From positions 1 through 55,555 of the forward strand of contig DAOUJX010000036.1 in assembly GCA_034422075.1 (NCBI GenBank): a DNA stretch of 55,555 nucleotides, given 5' to 3'. Position 1 is the stretch's first letter. Each line of letters begins with the position of its first letter. Below are positions 24,441 to 34,210 of this stretch, one piece after another. The DNA comes from S34-282 sp034422075 (lineage in GTDB: Bacteria > Chloroflexota > Dehalococcoidia > Lucifugimonadales > Australimonadaceae). The notes beneath the pieces were generated by a model. It searched no databases and was not told where the DNA came from. It saw only the letters and a program-made list of their open reading frames with translations. The translations under genes and the position numbers were made by a program.

Positions 24441-25940
24441 ATGGCGCTCGGAGCATGGTCCTTCGTAGTGGCCGCGTTGACGATGGCCGCTTTCAGCGCG
24501 GCGGGGTTGTTCTACTCGCGGCGCGCACGCGTGGCGCTCGAGTCTTTCGTGTCCGCGCGAGGCACCGCGAGCGGCACCGTGGCCATGGCGACGATGGTCG
24601 CATCCGTCATGGGTGCTTGGATCCTCTTCAGCCCGGCCGAGGCCGCGACTTGGGCAGGATTGGTTGCGCTCATCGGCTACGGTATCGGGCAAGCGGCGCC
24701 CGTGCTGGCGTTCCTAGTGCTCGGCCCACGAATGCGCCGCCTCATGCCGGAAGGCCACTCGCTAACGGAGTTCGTATGGCACCGTTACGGCAGAGCCATG
24801 TACGGATTCGCGGTGGCCATCATCGTCCTGTACATGTTCACCTTCCTAGCAGCCGAGATGGGGGCGATTGCGCGGGCCATCCGGCTCATCACGGACGCGC
24901 CGCTCCTGCTGACGCTGGTACTCGTCAGCGGGGCCACGCTGCTCTACACGGTCTACGGCGGGCTCAAGGCAACCATCTTCACCGACAACATCCAGTTTGC
25001 GCTCATCGTGCCGCTGCTGATTGTGGCCTTCGTAGCGGTAGTGGCTCAGCTCGGGGGCTGGGGCGCGTCTTTTGACTCAGTGCGCGCGGAACGTCCCGAA
25101 CTGCTATCGCTGACGCACCAGCCGGGCATCGAGTTCGGCATAACGCTGATAATCGCCGTGCTGGCGGCCAACCTGTTCCACCAAGGCTACTGGCAGCGAG
25201 TCTACGCCGCGCGCAGCGAGCGAGACCTGCGAATCGGGTTCACGGCAGCCGGCGTGCTCATCGTGCCGATGCTCATCGGCGCGGGCATATTCGGGCTATG
25301 GGCTGTAGGACAGGGCGCAGCTGATACGCCCGCGATTTCACTATTTGCGCTCGTGCTGGACGTGATGCCGGCATGGGCAGTGGTGGTCGTGATGGTGCTG
25401 GCCATCGTCCTGGTAATGAGCAGCATGGATACGCTGCTGAACGGCCTGGCGAGCACCTTTGCGTCCGACCTGCCGCGCCTGCAACCGACCCTGCGCGGCG
25501 GCGCCCTACTGGCGAGGTCGCGCGTCGTTACCGCCCTGCTCATCGTGCCCGCACTGATAGTCGGCTTCCTGTTCGACAGCGTCCTCTACCTCTTCCTCAT
25601 CGCCGACCTGGTGTGCGCGGGAGCGATGGTGCCCATCTTCCTGGGCCTGTACGCACGCCGCCTTTCGGGGCGCGCGGCGCTGGCAAGCTCACTGGCCGGC
25701 ATCGCGGTAGGCGCCGCATTCTTCCCGACAAAGTCGCTCGCGGGCTGGTGGACATGGGGCGCACTGACGGACGTGTGGCATATCCTTGCGTCCGGCAACA
25801 CGCTCGCGAGCTTCGGTGCCGCCGTGGTTGTTTCCACCCTGGTGGCGCTTGGCTTCCTGGTCGCCGGCCGCTTGCAGCGAGGTGCGGAAGGCTACGACTT
25901 CGACGAACTGGCGGCGCGCGTCCGCCTAATGGAGGAATAG
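24441..25940 (+). CDS. SSS-family sodium:solute symporter, candidate thiamine-precursor (HMP) transporter, ThiV-like
   Basis: A 499-residue membrane protein with about thirteen predicted helices in the sodium:solute symporter (PanF/PutP) pattern. Landmarks are ARGTASGTVAMATMVASVMG near the N-terminus, LTEFVWHRYG after helix 2-3, and SSMDTLLNGLASTFASDL with the sodium-site Ser region of helix 8. The family transports many solutes; substrate here is inferred from context: a TPP riboswitch lies directly upstream and thiD is 1 nt downstream. SSS members under TPP riboswitches (called ThiV) are known in marine bacteria and proposed to import the pyrimidine HMP. GGAGG precedes the ATG by 6 nt. Confidence 0.85.
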   Translation: MALGAWSFVVAALTMAAFSAAGLFYSRRARVALESFVSARGTASGTVAMATMVASVMGAWILFSPAEAATWAGLVALIGYGIGQAAPVLAFLVLGPRMRRLMPEGHSLTEFVWHRYGRAMYGFAVAIIVLYMFTFLAAEMGAIARAIRLITDAPLLLTLVLVSGATLLYTVYGGLKATIFTDNIQFALIVPLLIVAFVAVVAQLGGWGASFDSVRAERPELLSLTHQPGIEFGITLIIAVLAANLFHQGYWQRVYAARSERDLRIGFTAAGVLIVPMLIGAGIFGLWAVGQGAADTPAISLFALVLDVMPAWAVVVVMVLAIVLVMSSMDTLLNGLASTFASDLPRLQPTLRGGALLARSRVVTALLIVPALIVGFLFDSVLYLFLIADLVCAGAMVPIFLGLYARRLSGRAALASSLAGIAVGAAFFPTKSLAGWWTWGALTDVWHILASGNTLASFGAAVVVSTLVALGFLVAGRLQRGAEGYDFDELAARVRLMEE

Positions 25941-25941
25941 G

Positions 25942-26748
25942 TTGGCAAAGACGCCTCCCATCGTGCTCACCATCGCGGGCTCGGACTCTGGCGGCGGTGC
26001 AGGCATCCAGGCCGACCTCAAGACCTTTGCCGCAATGGAGGTCTACGGGGTGAGCGTGATAACGGCGGTCACGGCGCAGAACACGCTAGGCGTAACCGCC
26101 ATGCAGGAGCTGCCCGTCTCCCTCATCGAGGCGCAGATCGACGCCATTGCAGCGGACCTCGCCCCCCGTGCCGTCAAGACGGGAATGTTGTCGAGCGCCG
26201 ATGTGATCGAAGCGGTTGCCGCCAAGCTGCGCGAGCACCGGATGACGCGCCTCGTGGTCGACCCCGTGATGGTGGCGCAAGGAGGCGCACGGCTGATTCG
26301 CGATGACGCAATTCAGGTATTGACCGAGCGGCTGGTGCCCAGAGCACTGGTGGTGACGCCCAACGCGCCGGAGGCAGAGGCGCTTGCCGGGATGCCCGTC
26401 CGCAACGTAGCTGAGGCGCGAGCCGCAGCCATCCGCATCCGCAGCCTCGGCCCCGAATACGTGCTCATCAAGGGCGGGCACTTCGAGGAGGACGCAACGG
26501 ACACCCTGTTTGACGGGCAGCGCTACTACAGCTTCACCAGCGAACGTATCGCCACGACCAACACGCACGGGACGGGCTGCACGCTGTCATCGGCGATTGC
26601 GTCGGGCATCGCCTCGGGCATGGAAGTGGTCGAGGCGGTGTCGCAGGCGAAGGAGTACGTCACGGGGTCGCTGCGCCAAGCCTTTCCCGTCGGGTCGGGC
26701 CACGGCCCGCTCAATCACTTCCACCGCTGGTGGGGAAGCGGCGACTAG
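25942..26748 (+). CDS. thiD: Hydroxymethylpyrimidine/phosphomethylpyrimidine kinase
   Basis: Phosphorylates HMP to HMP-P and then HMP-PP for thiamine synthesis. The 268-residue ribokinase-fold product starts with TIAGSDSGGGAGIQADLKT, has the MVAQGGARLI and TPNAPEAEALAG segments, and the ATP/anion-hole motif HGTGCTLSSAIASG with the catalytic base Asp replaced as usual by Cys in this family. The TTG at 25942 follows GGAGGAATAG; the transporter stop is 1 nt upstream. With the transporter it forms an import-and-phosphorylate module; thiC or thiE are not in the window. Confidence 0.95.
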   Translation: MAKTPPIVLTIAGSDSGGGAGIQADLKTFAAMEVYGVSVITAVTAQNTLGVTAMQELPVSLIEAQIDAIAADLAPRAVKTGMLSSADVIEAVAAKLREHRMTRLVVDPVMVAQGGARLIRDDAIQVLTERLVPRALVVTPNAPEAEALAGMPVRNVAEARAAAIRIRSLGPEYVLIKGGHFEEDATDTLFDGQRYYSFTSERIATTNTHGTGCTLSSAIASGIASGMEVVEAVSQAKEYVTGSLRQAFPVGSGHGPLNHFHRWWGSGD

Positions 26749-26785
26749 CGCGCCATATTTCAGCGGCGCAGGCCGGCAATGACCA

Positions 26786-26815
26786 TTGAAACAGGCGTAG
26801 GCGCTGTGCTATGGT
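26786..26815 (+). promoter_or_regulatory. Candidate promoter of the HU gene
   Basis: TTGAAA (26786-26791), 18-nt spacer, TATGGT (26810-26815), about 40 nt before the TTG start and leaving room for the AGGAGG site. Confidence 0.5.
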
Positions 26816-26858
26816 GCGCCCGCCTAGCCAGAGTGAGTCGATTCGAGGAGGTGTCATC

Positions 26859-27155
26859 TTGGCAGACCTACGAAAAGGAGACTTGGCCGCCCGCGTTGCA
26901 GAGAAATTAGGGGCGCCACGTTCACAGGGTGATGCCGCTCTGAACGCAGTCCTCGACTCCGTACGGGATGCGCTGGCGGCAGGCGACCGTGTGGTGCTGA
27001 CCGGCTTCGGCACCTTCGAGTCGCGCTCGGTGAAGGAGCGCCAGGTCCGCGCCATCCGGGGCCCTAACCAGGGTCAGCGCGTGACCGTGCCTGCGCACAC
27101 CCGCATCGGCTTCACGCCGGGCTCCGAGTTAGTTGCCGTCAGCCGCGGAAAGTAG
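26859..27155 (+). CDS. HU-family DNA-binding protein
   Basis: Small histone-like protein that bends and compacts DNA as a dimer. The 98-residue product has the HU pattern: helical LRKGDLAARVAEKLG start, GDRVVLTGFGTFESRSVKERQVRAIRGPNQGQRVTVPAHTRIGFTPG (in two parts around the DNA-binding arm), and a short C-terminus. In place of the usual Arg-Asn-Pro-x-Thr-Gly arm motif it reads IRGPNQGQ, which keeps the tip Pro. The TTG at 26859 is chosen because AGGAGG lies 7-8 nt upstream and upstream residues are not HU-like. Confidence 0.9.
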   Translation: MADLRKGDLAARVAEKLGAPRSQGDAALNAVLDSVRDALAAGDRVVLTGFGTFESRSVKERQVRAIRGPNQGQRVTVPAHTRIGFTPGSELVAVSRGK

Positions 27156-27182
27156 CGCAACGCCGCAGATCCTGACGTGAGA

Positions 27183-27214
27183 GAGGGGGGCTCTTTGTGG
27201 AAGCAGCCCCCCTC
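27183..27214 (+). terminator. Terminator-like hairpin after the HU gene
   Basis: GAGGGGGGCT (27183-27192) pairs perfectly with AGCCCCCCTC (27205-27214) across a 12-nt loop. There is no T-run after it, so termination may be partial and dinB may receive some read-through. Confidence 0.6.
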
Positions 27215-27259
27215 CTATTGGAGTGCCAACCACCGATACCCACGGCGCGGCTATTGGGC

Positions 27260-27265
27260 TACCAT
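27260..27265 (+). promoter_or_regulatory. Candidate -10 box upstream of dinB
   Basis: TACCAT, 9 nt before the ATG at 27275, with no Shine-Dalgarno sequence between. Weak on its own; listed because it fits the leaderless pattern seen at other genes. Confidence 0.3.
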
Positions 27266-27274
27266 CGCCACACG

Positions 27275-28372
27275 ATGGCGCATGAGCTCGACCGCAGGAT
27301 CGTCCTCGTCGACCTGGACGCCTTCTATGCGTCGGTCGAGGTGAACGAGAACCCGGAGTTGCGCGGCAAGCCGCTGCTCATAGGCGGCTCGCCCGAAGGA
27401 CGCGGCGTCGTTGCGGCGGCATCCTACGAGGCGCGCACGTACGGCTGCCGCTCAGCGATGCCCATGGCGACGGCGTTGCGCCTGTGCCCGCACGCGACTG
27501 TCTTGCCGGTACGCCACGGCCTCTACAGCGAGTACTCGCGGCGCGTGATGGACATCCTGCACCGCGAATCGGACACCGTCCAGCAGATGTCCATTGATGA
27601 GGCATACGTCGACCTGACGGCGGTGGCGCCGGCAATGGAGGCGGCCACTGCCTTGGCGCATCGGATACAGGGGCGCATCCGCGTCGAGTCAGACCTCCCC
27701 TGCTCCATCGGGCTCGGCACCAGCAAGATGGTGGCCAAGATAGCCTGCGAGACCGGCAAGCCGTCGGGCTTCATCGTAGTCCAGCCAGGAGACGAAGGGG
27801 CATTCCTTGCGCCACTGCCCGTCAAGTCGATGCCTGGCGTTGGCCCGCGCTCGGCGGAGCGGCTCAACGCCGCAGGCTTTCGCACGCTCGGCGACGTGGC
27901 ACACGCGTCGCTGGCAGGCCTCATAGCCGTGCTCGGTCCATGGGGCGCCATCCTGCAACGGCGCGCGCGCGGCGAGGACGACTCCAACGTTACGCCGGAG
28001 CGAGAAGCGAAGTCGATCAGCGCGGAAGAGACGTTCGCCCACGACGTTACGGATCGCGAAACGCTGCATAGCGAACTTGAGCGTATGGCCCAGCGCATCG
28101 GCGACTCGCTGGCTCGGAGCGAGGTCGTCGCACGCACCGTAACGCTCAAACTGCGCTTTGCCGATTTCACGACCATCACGCGCTCGCAGACGAGCAGCCT
28201 GGAGACGGCGGACCCGCGCGCCATACTAGGCATGGCGCTGGAACTGCTGGAGCGCAACTGGCAGGCAGAGACGCCGCTGCGGCTGATCGGCGTGGGCGTC
28301 AGCAACCTGCGAAGCAGGCACACGGAAGGCCAGCTGGCGATGGATGAACTGGCGCCGCACAAGGCGCAGTGA
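27275..28372 (+). CDS. dinB: DNA polymerase IV (Y-family)
   Basis: Error-prone translesion polymerase. The 365-residue product has the palm motif VDLDAFYASVE with Asp13, SIDEAYVDLT with Asp108 and Glu109, the steric-gate region, the helix-hairpin-helix PGVGPRSAERLNAAGF and a little-finger domain ending in LIGVGVSNLR. No LexA-like operator could be recognised upstream. The C-terminus (residues about 350-365) lacks a clear beta-clamp-binding QLxLF peptide; EGQLAMDEL may be a degenerate version. An in-frame ATG at 27197 would run through the terminator hairpin and is rejected. Confidence 0.94.
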   Translation: MAHELDRRIVLVDLDAFYASVEVNENPELRGKPLLIGGSPEGRGVVAAASYEARTYGCRSAMPMATALRLCPHATVLPVRHGLYSEYSRRVMDILHRESDTVQQMSIDEAYVDLTAVAPAMEAATALAHRIQGRIRVESDLPCSIGLGTSKMVAKIACETGKPSGFIVVQPGDEGAFLAPLPVKSMPGVGPRSAERLNAAGFRTLGDVAHASLAGLIAVLGPWGAILQRRARGEDDSNVTPEREAKSISAEETFAHDVTDRETLHSELERMAQRIGDSLARSEVVARTVTLKLRFADFTTITRSQTSSLETADPRAILGMALELLERNWQAETPLRLIGVGVSNLRSRHTEGQLAMDELAPHKAQ

Positions 28373-28413
28373 GGGCCTCCTATCCCCGCTTGGCCGCGCT
28401 GGGCCCCGTCCAC

Positions 28414-28419
28414 TAGACT
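28414..28419 (+). promoter_or_regulatory. Candidate -10 box of a leaderless promoter
   Basis: TAGACT, exactly 7 nt before the ATG at 28427, with no Shine-Dalgarno sequence. Confidence 0.45.
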
Positions 28420-28426
28420 CGGACGC

Positions 28427-28753
28427 ATGGCCGAGCCGCGCCACCAACCACGTTCCATCAACGTCCAGGACGAGGGGATGTACATCCTCTGGGCGGATGG
28501 GCACCAGTGCCTGCTGCCGCATCGCGTCCTGCGCGGCAACTGCGGCTGCGCACAGTGCGTCGATGAGATGACACACGTGCGGCAGGTGGCCGTCGATGAC
28601 GTGCCGGAAGGCATCCGGGTCGAGGACGTGCTGGAAATTGGCAACTACGCCGTCGGTATCCTCTTCAGCGACCTGCACGACACGGGCATCTACCCGTTCA
28701 AGCACCTGCGCGAACTGTGCGAGCGAGAAGCCGCCGCGGGTCCAGGTAGCTAG
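28427..28753 (+). CDS. DUF971 / GBBH-like N-terminal domain protein
   Basis: A 108-residue single-domain protein. The pattern SINVQDEGMYILWADGHQCLLPHRVLR, then the Cys-rich CGCAQCVDE and the C-terminal DLHDTGIYPFKHLRELCER match the gamma-butyrobetaine hydroxylase N-terminal-like (DUF971) family, in which similar domains bind zinc or accompany iron-sulfur assembly proteins. Cys39, Cys41 and Cys44 could bind metal. Stand-alone function is unknown. It ends overlapping by 4 nt with the convergent gene at 28750. Confidence 0.8.
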   Translation: MAEPRHQPRSINVQDEGMYILWADGHQCLLPHRVLRGNCGCAQCVDEMTHVRQVAVDDVPEGIRVEDVLEIGNYAVGILFSDLHDTGIYPFKHLRELCEREAAAGPGS

Positions 28754-29106
28754 GCGACCGCTTCGTCGTGTTCGTGCTCAGCCGACATGGCGTCCCCATC
28801 GAGGCCCTTGGGAGCTTGTAACCTTTCCTTCAGCGCGGCGATGGCCTCGTGAGAGCCGTAGACGGTGGTCAGTTTGCCGTTGACGCGGACCTTCATCTTG
28901 CCGATATGCTTACCCCTGGCAAGGAGCCAAAGCGACCAGTTCAGCGCCGAGCGCTTTAGACGAGGGAAGACTCGGAGCAGCTCCTCCCCCTGGTACTCGA
29001 AGACCTCGTCGGGGCGGCGCATTATCTCCTCGTAGACCATGGCCTGTAGAGGCGGTAGGCCCCCCTCCGCCGGAAGGCTGTACTCGGCAATCTGCGAAAT
29101 CTTCAT
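28750..29106 (-). CDS. Small protein with winged-helix-like pattern
   Basis: I do not recognise a named family. The 118-residue product reads as a winged helix: LPPLQAMVYEEIMRRPDEVF (helix 1), EELLRVFPRLKRSALNWSLWLLARG (helix-turn-helix), then a beta-hairpin KMKVRVNGKLTTVYGS and a final helix. The C-terminal 18 residues are acidic. The ATG at 29106 has AGAGG at about 7 nt. If it binds DNA, the AT-rich region with direct repeats upstream is the first place to look. It converges with DUF971, overlapping by 4 nt. Confidence 0.55.
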   Translation of the reverse strand: MKISQIAEYSLPAEGGLPPLQAMVYEEIMRRPDEVFEYQGEELLRVFPRLKRSALNWSLWLLARGKHIGKMKVRVNGKLTTVYGSHEAIAALKERLQAPKGLDGDAMSAEHEHDEAVA

Positions 29107-29139
29107 CAGGCTACCTCTTTGGTCTACTTCCAAGATTTT

Positions 29140-29161
29140 GTTTAGTCAAGAGTTTAGACAA
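29140..29161. repeat. Direct repeat GTTTAGTCAA / GTTTAGACAA
   Basis: Two near-identical 10-mers 12 bp apart in the 164-bp gap between the divergent wHTH-like gene and gatC. The surrounding 29130-29215 is markedly AT-rich compared with the rest of the window. A candidate operator, possibly for the adjacent winged-helix-like protein. Confidence 0.4.
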
Positions 29162-29270
29162 AGAGCCAAAAATTGGGAAGCACATGCAAGCAACAATTAG
29201 TACGGATATGAGCAAGCCTGTACCCCACCTGCCCCTTTGGTAGACTGCTACTCATCTCCGGAGGGCTCCT

Positions 29271-29572
29271 GTGGCGGTTCGAAACGAATTGAGCGCGGAC
29301 GATGTACGGCATATCGCCGCCCTCTGCCGCATCGGTATGAACGAGGATGAGATCGAGGAGATGCGGCTCGAGTTGGCGAGCCTGCTCGACGACGTCGCGT
29401 TCCTCCAGTCGATCGATACCGAATCCGTCGAGCCGACCGGGCACGCCGTGGACGCCGTACACAGCGTGATGCGTGACGACGAGCCCCGCCCTCCCTTGCC
29501 CATCGACGCTGTGCTAGCCAACGCGCCCCAGCGCGAGGGCAACTACTTCAGGGTCCGCCGCGTGCTCGAATA

Positions 29573-29573
<1 letters not shown>
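29271..29573 (+). CDS. gatC: Glutamyl-tRNA(Gln)/aspartyl-tRNA(Asn) amidotransferase subunit C
   Basis: Small structural subunit of the transamidosome that makes Gln-tRNA(Gln) and/or Asn-tRNA(Asn). The 100-residue product has the family pattern LSADDVRHIAALCRIGMNEDE, a central helix, PTGHAVDAVHSVMRDDEPRP, and the C-terminal ANAPQREGNYFRVRRVLE. The GTG at 29271 is preceded by GGAGG. Its stop overlaps the gatA start by one base (TAGTG), so the two are coupled. Confidence 0.93.
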
Positions 29574-31032
<1,459 letters not shown>

Positions 31033-31036
<4 letters not shown>

Positions 31037-32175
31037 AGCGGCGCCCCCTCCTCGTATAGCTGCCCCGCCCTCACCTCGATGAGCCGCGCCGCGTCGCGCC
31101 AGGGCTCAGGAACGAGGGCCAAATCGGCGGTGGTCAGCAACGTTTGGTGGTAGTCGCCCGTCGACTCCATGACCAGCTTGCGCCGCGCTGCGTCAAGTTC
31201 GGAAAGGAGGTCGTCCAGCAGCAGAACCGGGGCGTCGTCGCGGCGGGTGCGGAGGAGGTTCGCCTCGGCGAGGCGCAGGCTCAACGCGGCCAAACGTGCC
31301 TGTCCGCGCGATGCGTGCTTGCCGATTTCGACCCCGTCCAACTCAATACGCAGGTCGTCTCGGTGAGGGCCTACGACGGTCTGGCCCATCGCGCGCTCCC
31401 GTCGCCTCTGTGCTGCGAGGGCCAGGCGTACTGCCTCGGTAATCTCCTCCATACTTGCGCCGTCTTCCACACCAACACCCGTATAGGTGATCGTCAGCCC
31501 GTCGCGCCCGGCCAGCTGCACGAAAGTACGCGCGGCAAACGGCGCGAGGTCGGCGACCGCAGCGTGGCGCTCCGCGAGCACCTCCGCCGCCTCTCTGCAG
31601 ATCTGGCCGTCCCAGTAAGCCAACTCTGCCTCGTCAGCACCCTCATCGCGCATGCGCCTGAGCAGCGTGTTGCGCTGCTGGAGAACGCGCTGGTAGCGCT
31701 GGAGAGCCTGCAAGTAGCGGCGGCTGACCTGCGACAGAAGGATGTCCAGGTAGCGCCGTCTACCGCTGGGGCCGCCGTACACCAGGTCGATGTCGGCGGC
31801 GGAAAAGAGAACGGCGTTCAGCCTACCGACGAGGTCCGAGGCGCGGCGGCGCACGCCGTTGATGCTGATGCGCTTCTGCACCGTTTCGCTGCCGCGCAGG
31901 TCGAAGCCGACGAGCAAGTCGTCCTGTTCGCCGCCATGCTCCACGGTGCCGGTAATGACCGCGTAGCCTTCACGGGCGGGCACGCCCCACTCGATGAGCT
32001 CGCGCTCCGTCGGCGCCTTGTGCGGCTTGCCGATCGCGAGCAGGTAGGCGGCTTCGAGCAGGTTGCTCTTGCCCTGCGCGTTGTCGCCGAACAGTACGGT
32101 GAGGCCATCGCCGAACTGCACCGCCTGGCTCTTGTAGTTCCGGTAGTGGGTAAGTTCCATCCGGGATAGGCGCAT
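31033..32175 (-). CDS. recF: DNA replication and repair protein RecF
   Basis: SMC-like ATPase that loads RecA at gaps with RecO and RecR. The 380-residue product has Walker A GDNAQGKSN (residues 30-38), the ABC-type signature region, and Walker B-like PVLLLDDLLSELDAARR near residue 320. The usual dnaA-dnaN-recF-gyr neighbourhood is absent; recF stands alone between gatA and a lipoprotein gene. The ATG at 32175 has a TAGAAT box 9 nt upstream and no Shine-Dalgarno sequence; an in-frame ATG five codons in is an alternative. Confidence 0.94.
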
Positions 32176-32184
32176 AGGGCCGCT

Positions 32185-32190
32185 ATTCTA
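32185..32190 (-). promoter_or_regulatory. Candidate -10 box of a leaderless promoter
   Basis: TAGAAT on the minus strand, 9 nt before the recF ATG, no Shine-Dalgarno sequence between. Confidence 0.45.
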
Positions 32191-32252
32191 CGCGTGCGGT
32201 TGTGCGCCGCTGCACAGCCATCGATACTCAAGCCATAGCATCCGGAGGCAGA

Positions 32253-32927
32253 ATGCGGAGGAGTCAGCTGGCCGGCGCACTAGTGGCGCTGCTCTTTGCA
32301 GTTGCAAGCTGCGGAGCGCCGCCCACCCCGACGCCGTCCCCTACCCCTAGTCCCACCCCAACGCCATCCCCCGTCCCGCGCCTGACCATCGGCCTCGACG
32401 CGACGAGCGCTGACCTCATCGCGCAGATCCCGTCTGGCGAGGTAGCGTGCATTCGCGAGAGCCTTGGCGACGCCTACGCTGCACTCGCCGCTACGCCGCT
32501 CACCGATGCGGCCGGGCTCCTTGCAAACGCTGAGGTGGCGCCATGCCTCAGCGCAGACACGCTCGCTGCGCTGGTTGTCGCCGGATTGGACGCACAGACA
32601 GGAGGCATATCGGATGAGTCAGCGGCTTGCATCGCCAGCATCGTCGCCACATTCGGCAGCGGCGCCGCATCGCTCGGCGAATCACAGGGAGCCAGCTTGG
32701 GTTCGATGGTGAGCCTTCTGCTGTGCTTGACCGAAGAGGAGGCCTCGAAAGTGTTCGTCGACCTTCCAGGAACTGAGGGCGCTGTGTCGTTGGCGGACGT
32801 CCGCTGCCTGTCGGAACAGGCCGACACCGCCGATATAGTCGCGGCATTTGGACGCGCGCCCGGCGAGCCGCTGCCCCCCGCGGTCGTGGATGCGCTGAAG
32901 GTGTGCGGCGTAGAGGTGACGCCATGA
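32253..32927 (+). CDS. Lipoprotein of unknown function
   Basis: A 224-residue exported protein with a type II signal peptide: basic start MRRSQ, hydrophobic core, and lipobox AVASC with Cys20 as the lipidation site. A Pro/Thr/Ser-rich linker of about 20 residues (PTPSPTP repeats) follows, then an Ala-rich globular domain with six further Cys, mostly in spaced pairs, suggesting disulfides outside the cell. No family is recognised. GGAGG is 5 nt before the ATG. Its stop overlaps the MTA phosphorylase start as ATGA, an odd coupling of a surface protein to a cytoplasmic nucleoside enzyme. Confidence 0.7.
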   Translation: MRRSQLAGALVALLFAVASCGAPPTPTPSPTPSPTPTPSPVPRLTIGLDATSADLIAQIPSGEVACIRESLGDAYAALAATPLTDAAGLLANAEVAPCLSADTLAALVVAGLDAQTGGISDESAACIASIVATFGSGAASLGESQGASLGSMVSLLLCLTEEEASKVFVDLPGTEGAVSLADVRCLSEQADTADIVAAFGRAPGEPLPPAVVDALKVCGVEVTP

Positions 32928-33793
32928 GCGAACGACGACCCCTTCTCGGAATCGTTGGCGGCACCGGCCTGTACGCCATGCAGGGGCTGGAGCACGTCGA
33001 GCGCGTGGAGGTGGACACCCCGTTCGGCGAGCCGAGTGATGCAGTCGTGGTCGGTGACATCGGAGGCGTGCCGGTCGCGTTCCTGGCACGGCACGGGCAA
33101 GGCCACCGCCTGCTCCCCTCCGAGATTCCGTACCGCGCCAACATCTACGCGCTCAAGGTGCTCGGGGTCGAGCGTGTGGTCTCGGTGAGCGCCGTAGGCA
33201 GCTTGCGCGAGGAGGTCGCGCCCTTGGACCTACTAGTGCCCAGCCAGCTAATCGATCGCACGCGCCGGGGCAGCGCAACCTTCTTCGGCGATGGCATCGT
33301 AGCGCACGTCGGCCTTTCTGACCCGTTTTGCCCCGACCTCAGCGCACAGCTCGCGTCGAAAGCGGAGTCCACCGGAAGACGTGTACACCGGGGCGGGGCG
33401 TACGTCGTCATGGAGGGCCCCGCCTTCTCGACGCGCGCCGAGTCGAACGTCTACCGTTCGTGGGGAGCGAGCGTTATCGGCATGACCGCGGTACCCGAGG
33501 CGAAGCTCGCGCGCGAAGCGGAGATGTGCTACGCGACACTCTGCTGCGTAACCGACTATGATGTGTGGCGAGAAACGGAAGAGCCCGTCTCTGTCGAGTT
33601 GGTACTCGCCAACCTCGCAGCGAATGCAGAGGCGTCGCAGCGCACGGTGCGGGTACTAGCCCAGGCCGCCAGCGCAGCGCGCGACTGCGCTTGCGGAGAT
33701 AGCCTGGCCACCGCGATAGTGACGCGCAATGAGCGGGTCCCTGCAGCCACCAGGGCTAGGTTGTGGCCTCTCATTTCCAAGTACATGGGTTGA
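32924..33793 (+). CDS. mtnP: S-methyl-5'-thioadenosine phosphorylase
   Basis: Splits methylthioadenosine, a polyamine-synthesis by-product, into adenine and methylthioribose-1-phosphate. The 289-residue product has the trimeric PNP/MTAP motifs: GIVGGTGLY, ARHGQGH, VVMEGPAFSTRAES, GMTAVPEAKLAREAEMCYA and TDYDVW. The Ser/Asp pattern around TDYD fits MTAP or a broad-specificity 6-oxo/6-amino purine phosphorylase. Neighbouring ahcY and metK place it in the SAM cycle. The ATG overlaps the lipoprotein stop. Confidence 0.93.
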   Translation: MSERRPLLGIVGGTGLYAMQGLEHVERVEVDTPFGEPSDAVVVGDIGGVPVAFLARHGQGHRLLPSEIPYRANIYALKVLGVERVVSVSAVGSLREEVAPLDLLVPSQLIDRTRRGSATFFGDGIVAHVGLSDPFCPDLSAQLASKAESTGRRVHRGGAYVVMEGPAFSTRAESNVYRSWGASVIGMTAVPEAKLAREAEMCYATLCCVTDYDVWRETEEPVSVELVLANLAANAEASQRTVRVLAQAASAARDCACGDSLATAIVTRNERVPAATRARLWPLISKYMG

Positions 33794-33829
33794 GCGGATA
33801 GGCTTGGCTATGAAACAGGAGCGAACGAG

Positions 33830-34186
33830 ATGACCTACGGAAGACAGGAACCAGGCGAGCCCTACCGCCGCATCGACGTGCAGACCGCGCTCGAGATGCA
33901 GGAGAACGGCGCGCTCATCGTCGACGTTCGCCGCGACGACGAGTGGGAGTCCGGTCATCCGACGGGCGCAATACACGTCGAGGTGGACAACGTGCTGTCG
34001 GAGGCCGAGGAGCGCCTGCCCAAGGACAGAGACCTGCTCTTCATCTGCGCGGCAGGCGTGCGCAGCGGACTAGCCGCCGAGATGGTGGCGGCGCTCGGCT
34101 TCCCGCAAGAGCACCTCTACAACGTCGAGGAAGGCGTGCCCACCTGGATGGCCCAAGACCTGCCCACCGAGTACGGCAATGACTAA
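33830..34186 (+). CDS. Rhodanese-domain protein
   Basis: Single-domain sulfurtransferase of 118 residues. IDVQTALEMQENGALIVDVRRDDEWESGHPTGAIH is the typical N-terminal half; the active-site loop is FICAAGVRS with Cys (about residue 68) as the sulfur carrier. Its place between mtnP and ahcY suggests a sulfur-transfer role tied to the methionine/SAM cycle, but stand-alone rhodaneses serve many purposes. The 36-nt gap upstream contains AGGAG 10-14 nt before the ATG. Confidence 0.9.
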   Translation: MTYGRQEPGEPYRRIDVQTALEMQENGALIVDVRRDDEWESGHPTGAIHVEVDNVLSEAEERLPKDRDLLFICAAGVRSGLAAEMVAALGFPQEHLYNVEEGVPTWMAQDLPTEYGND

Positions 34187-34210
34187 ATCGCGGAACAGGG
34201 AGAGGCGCCC

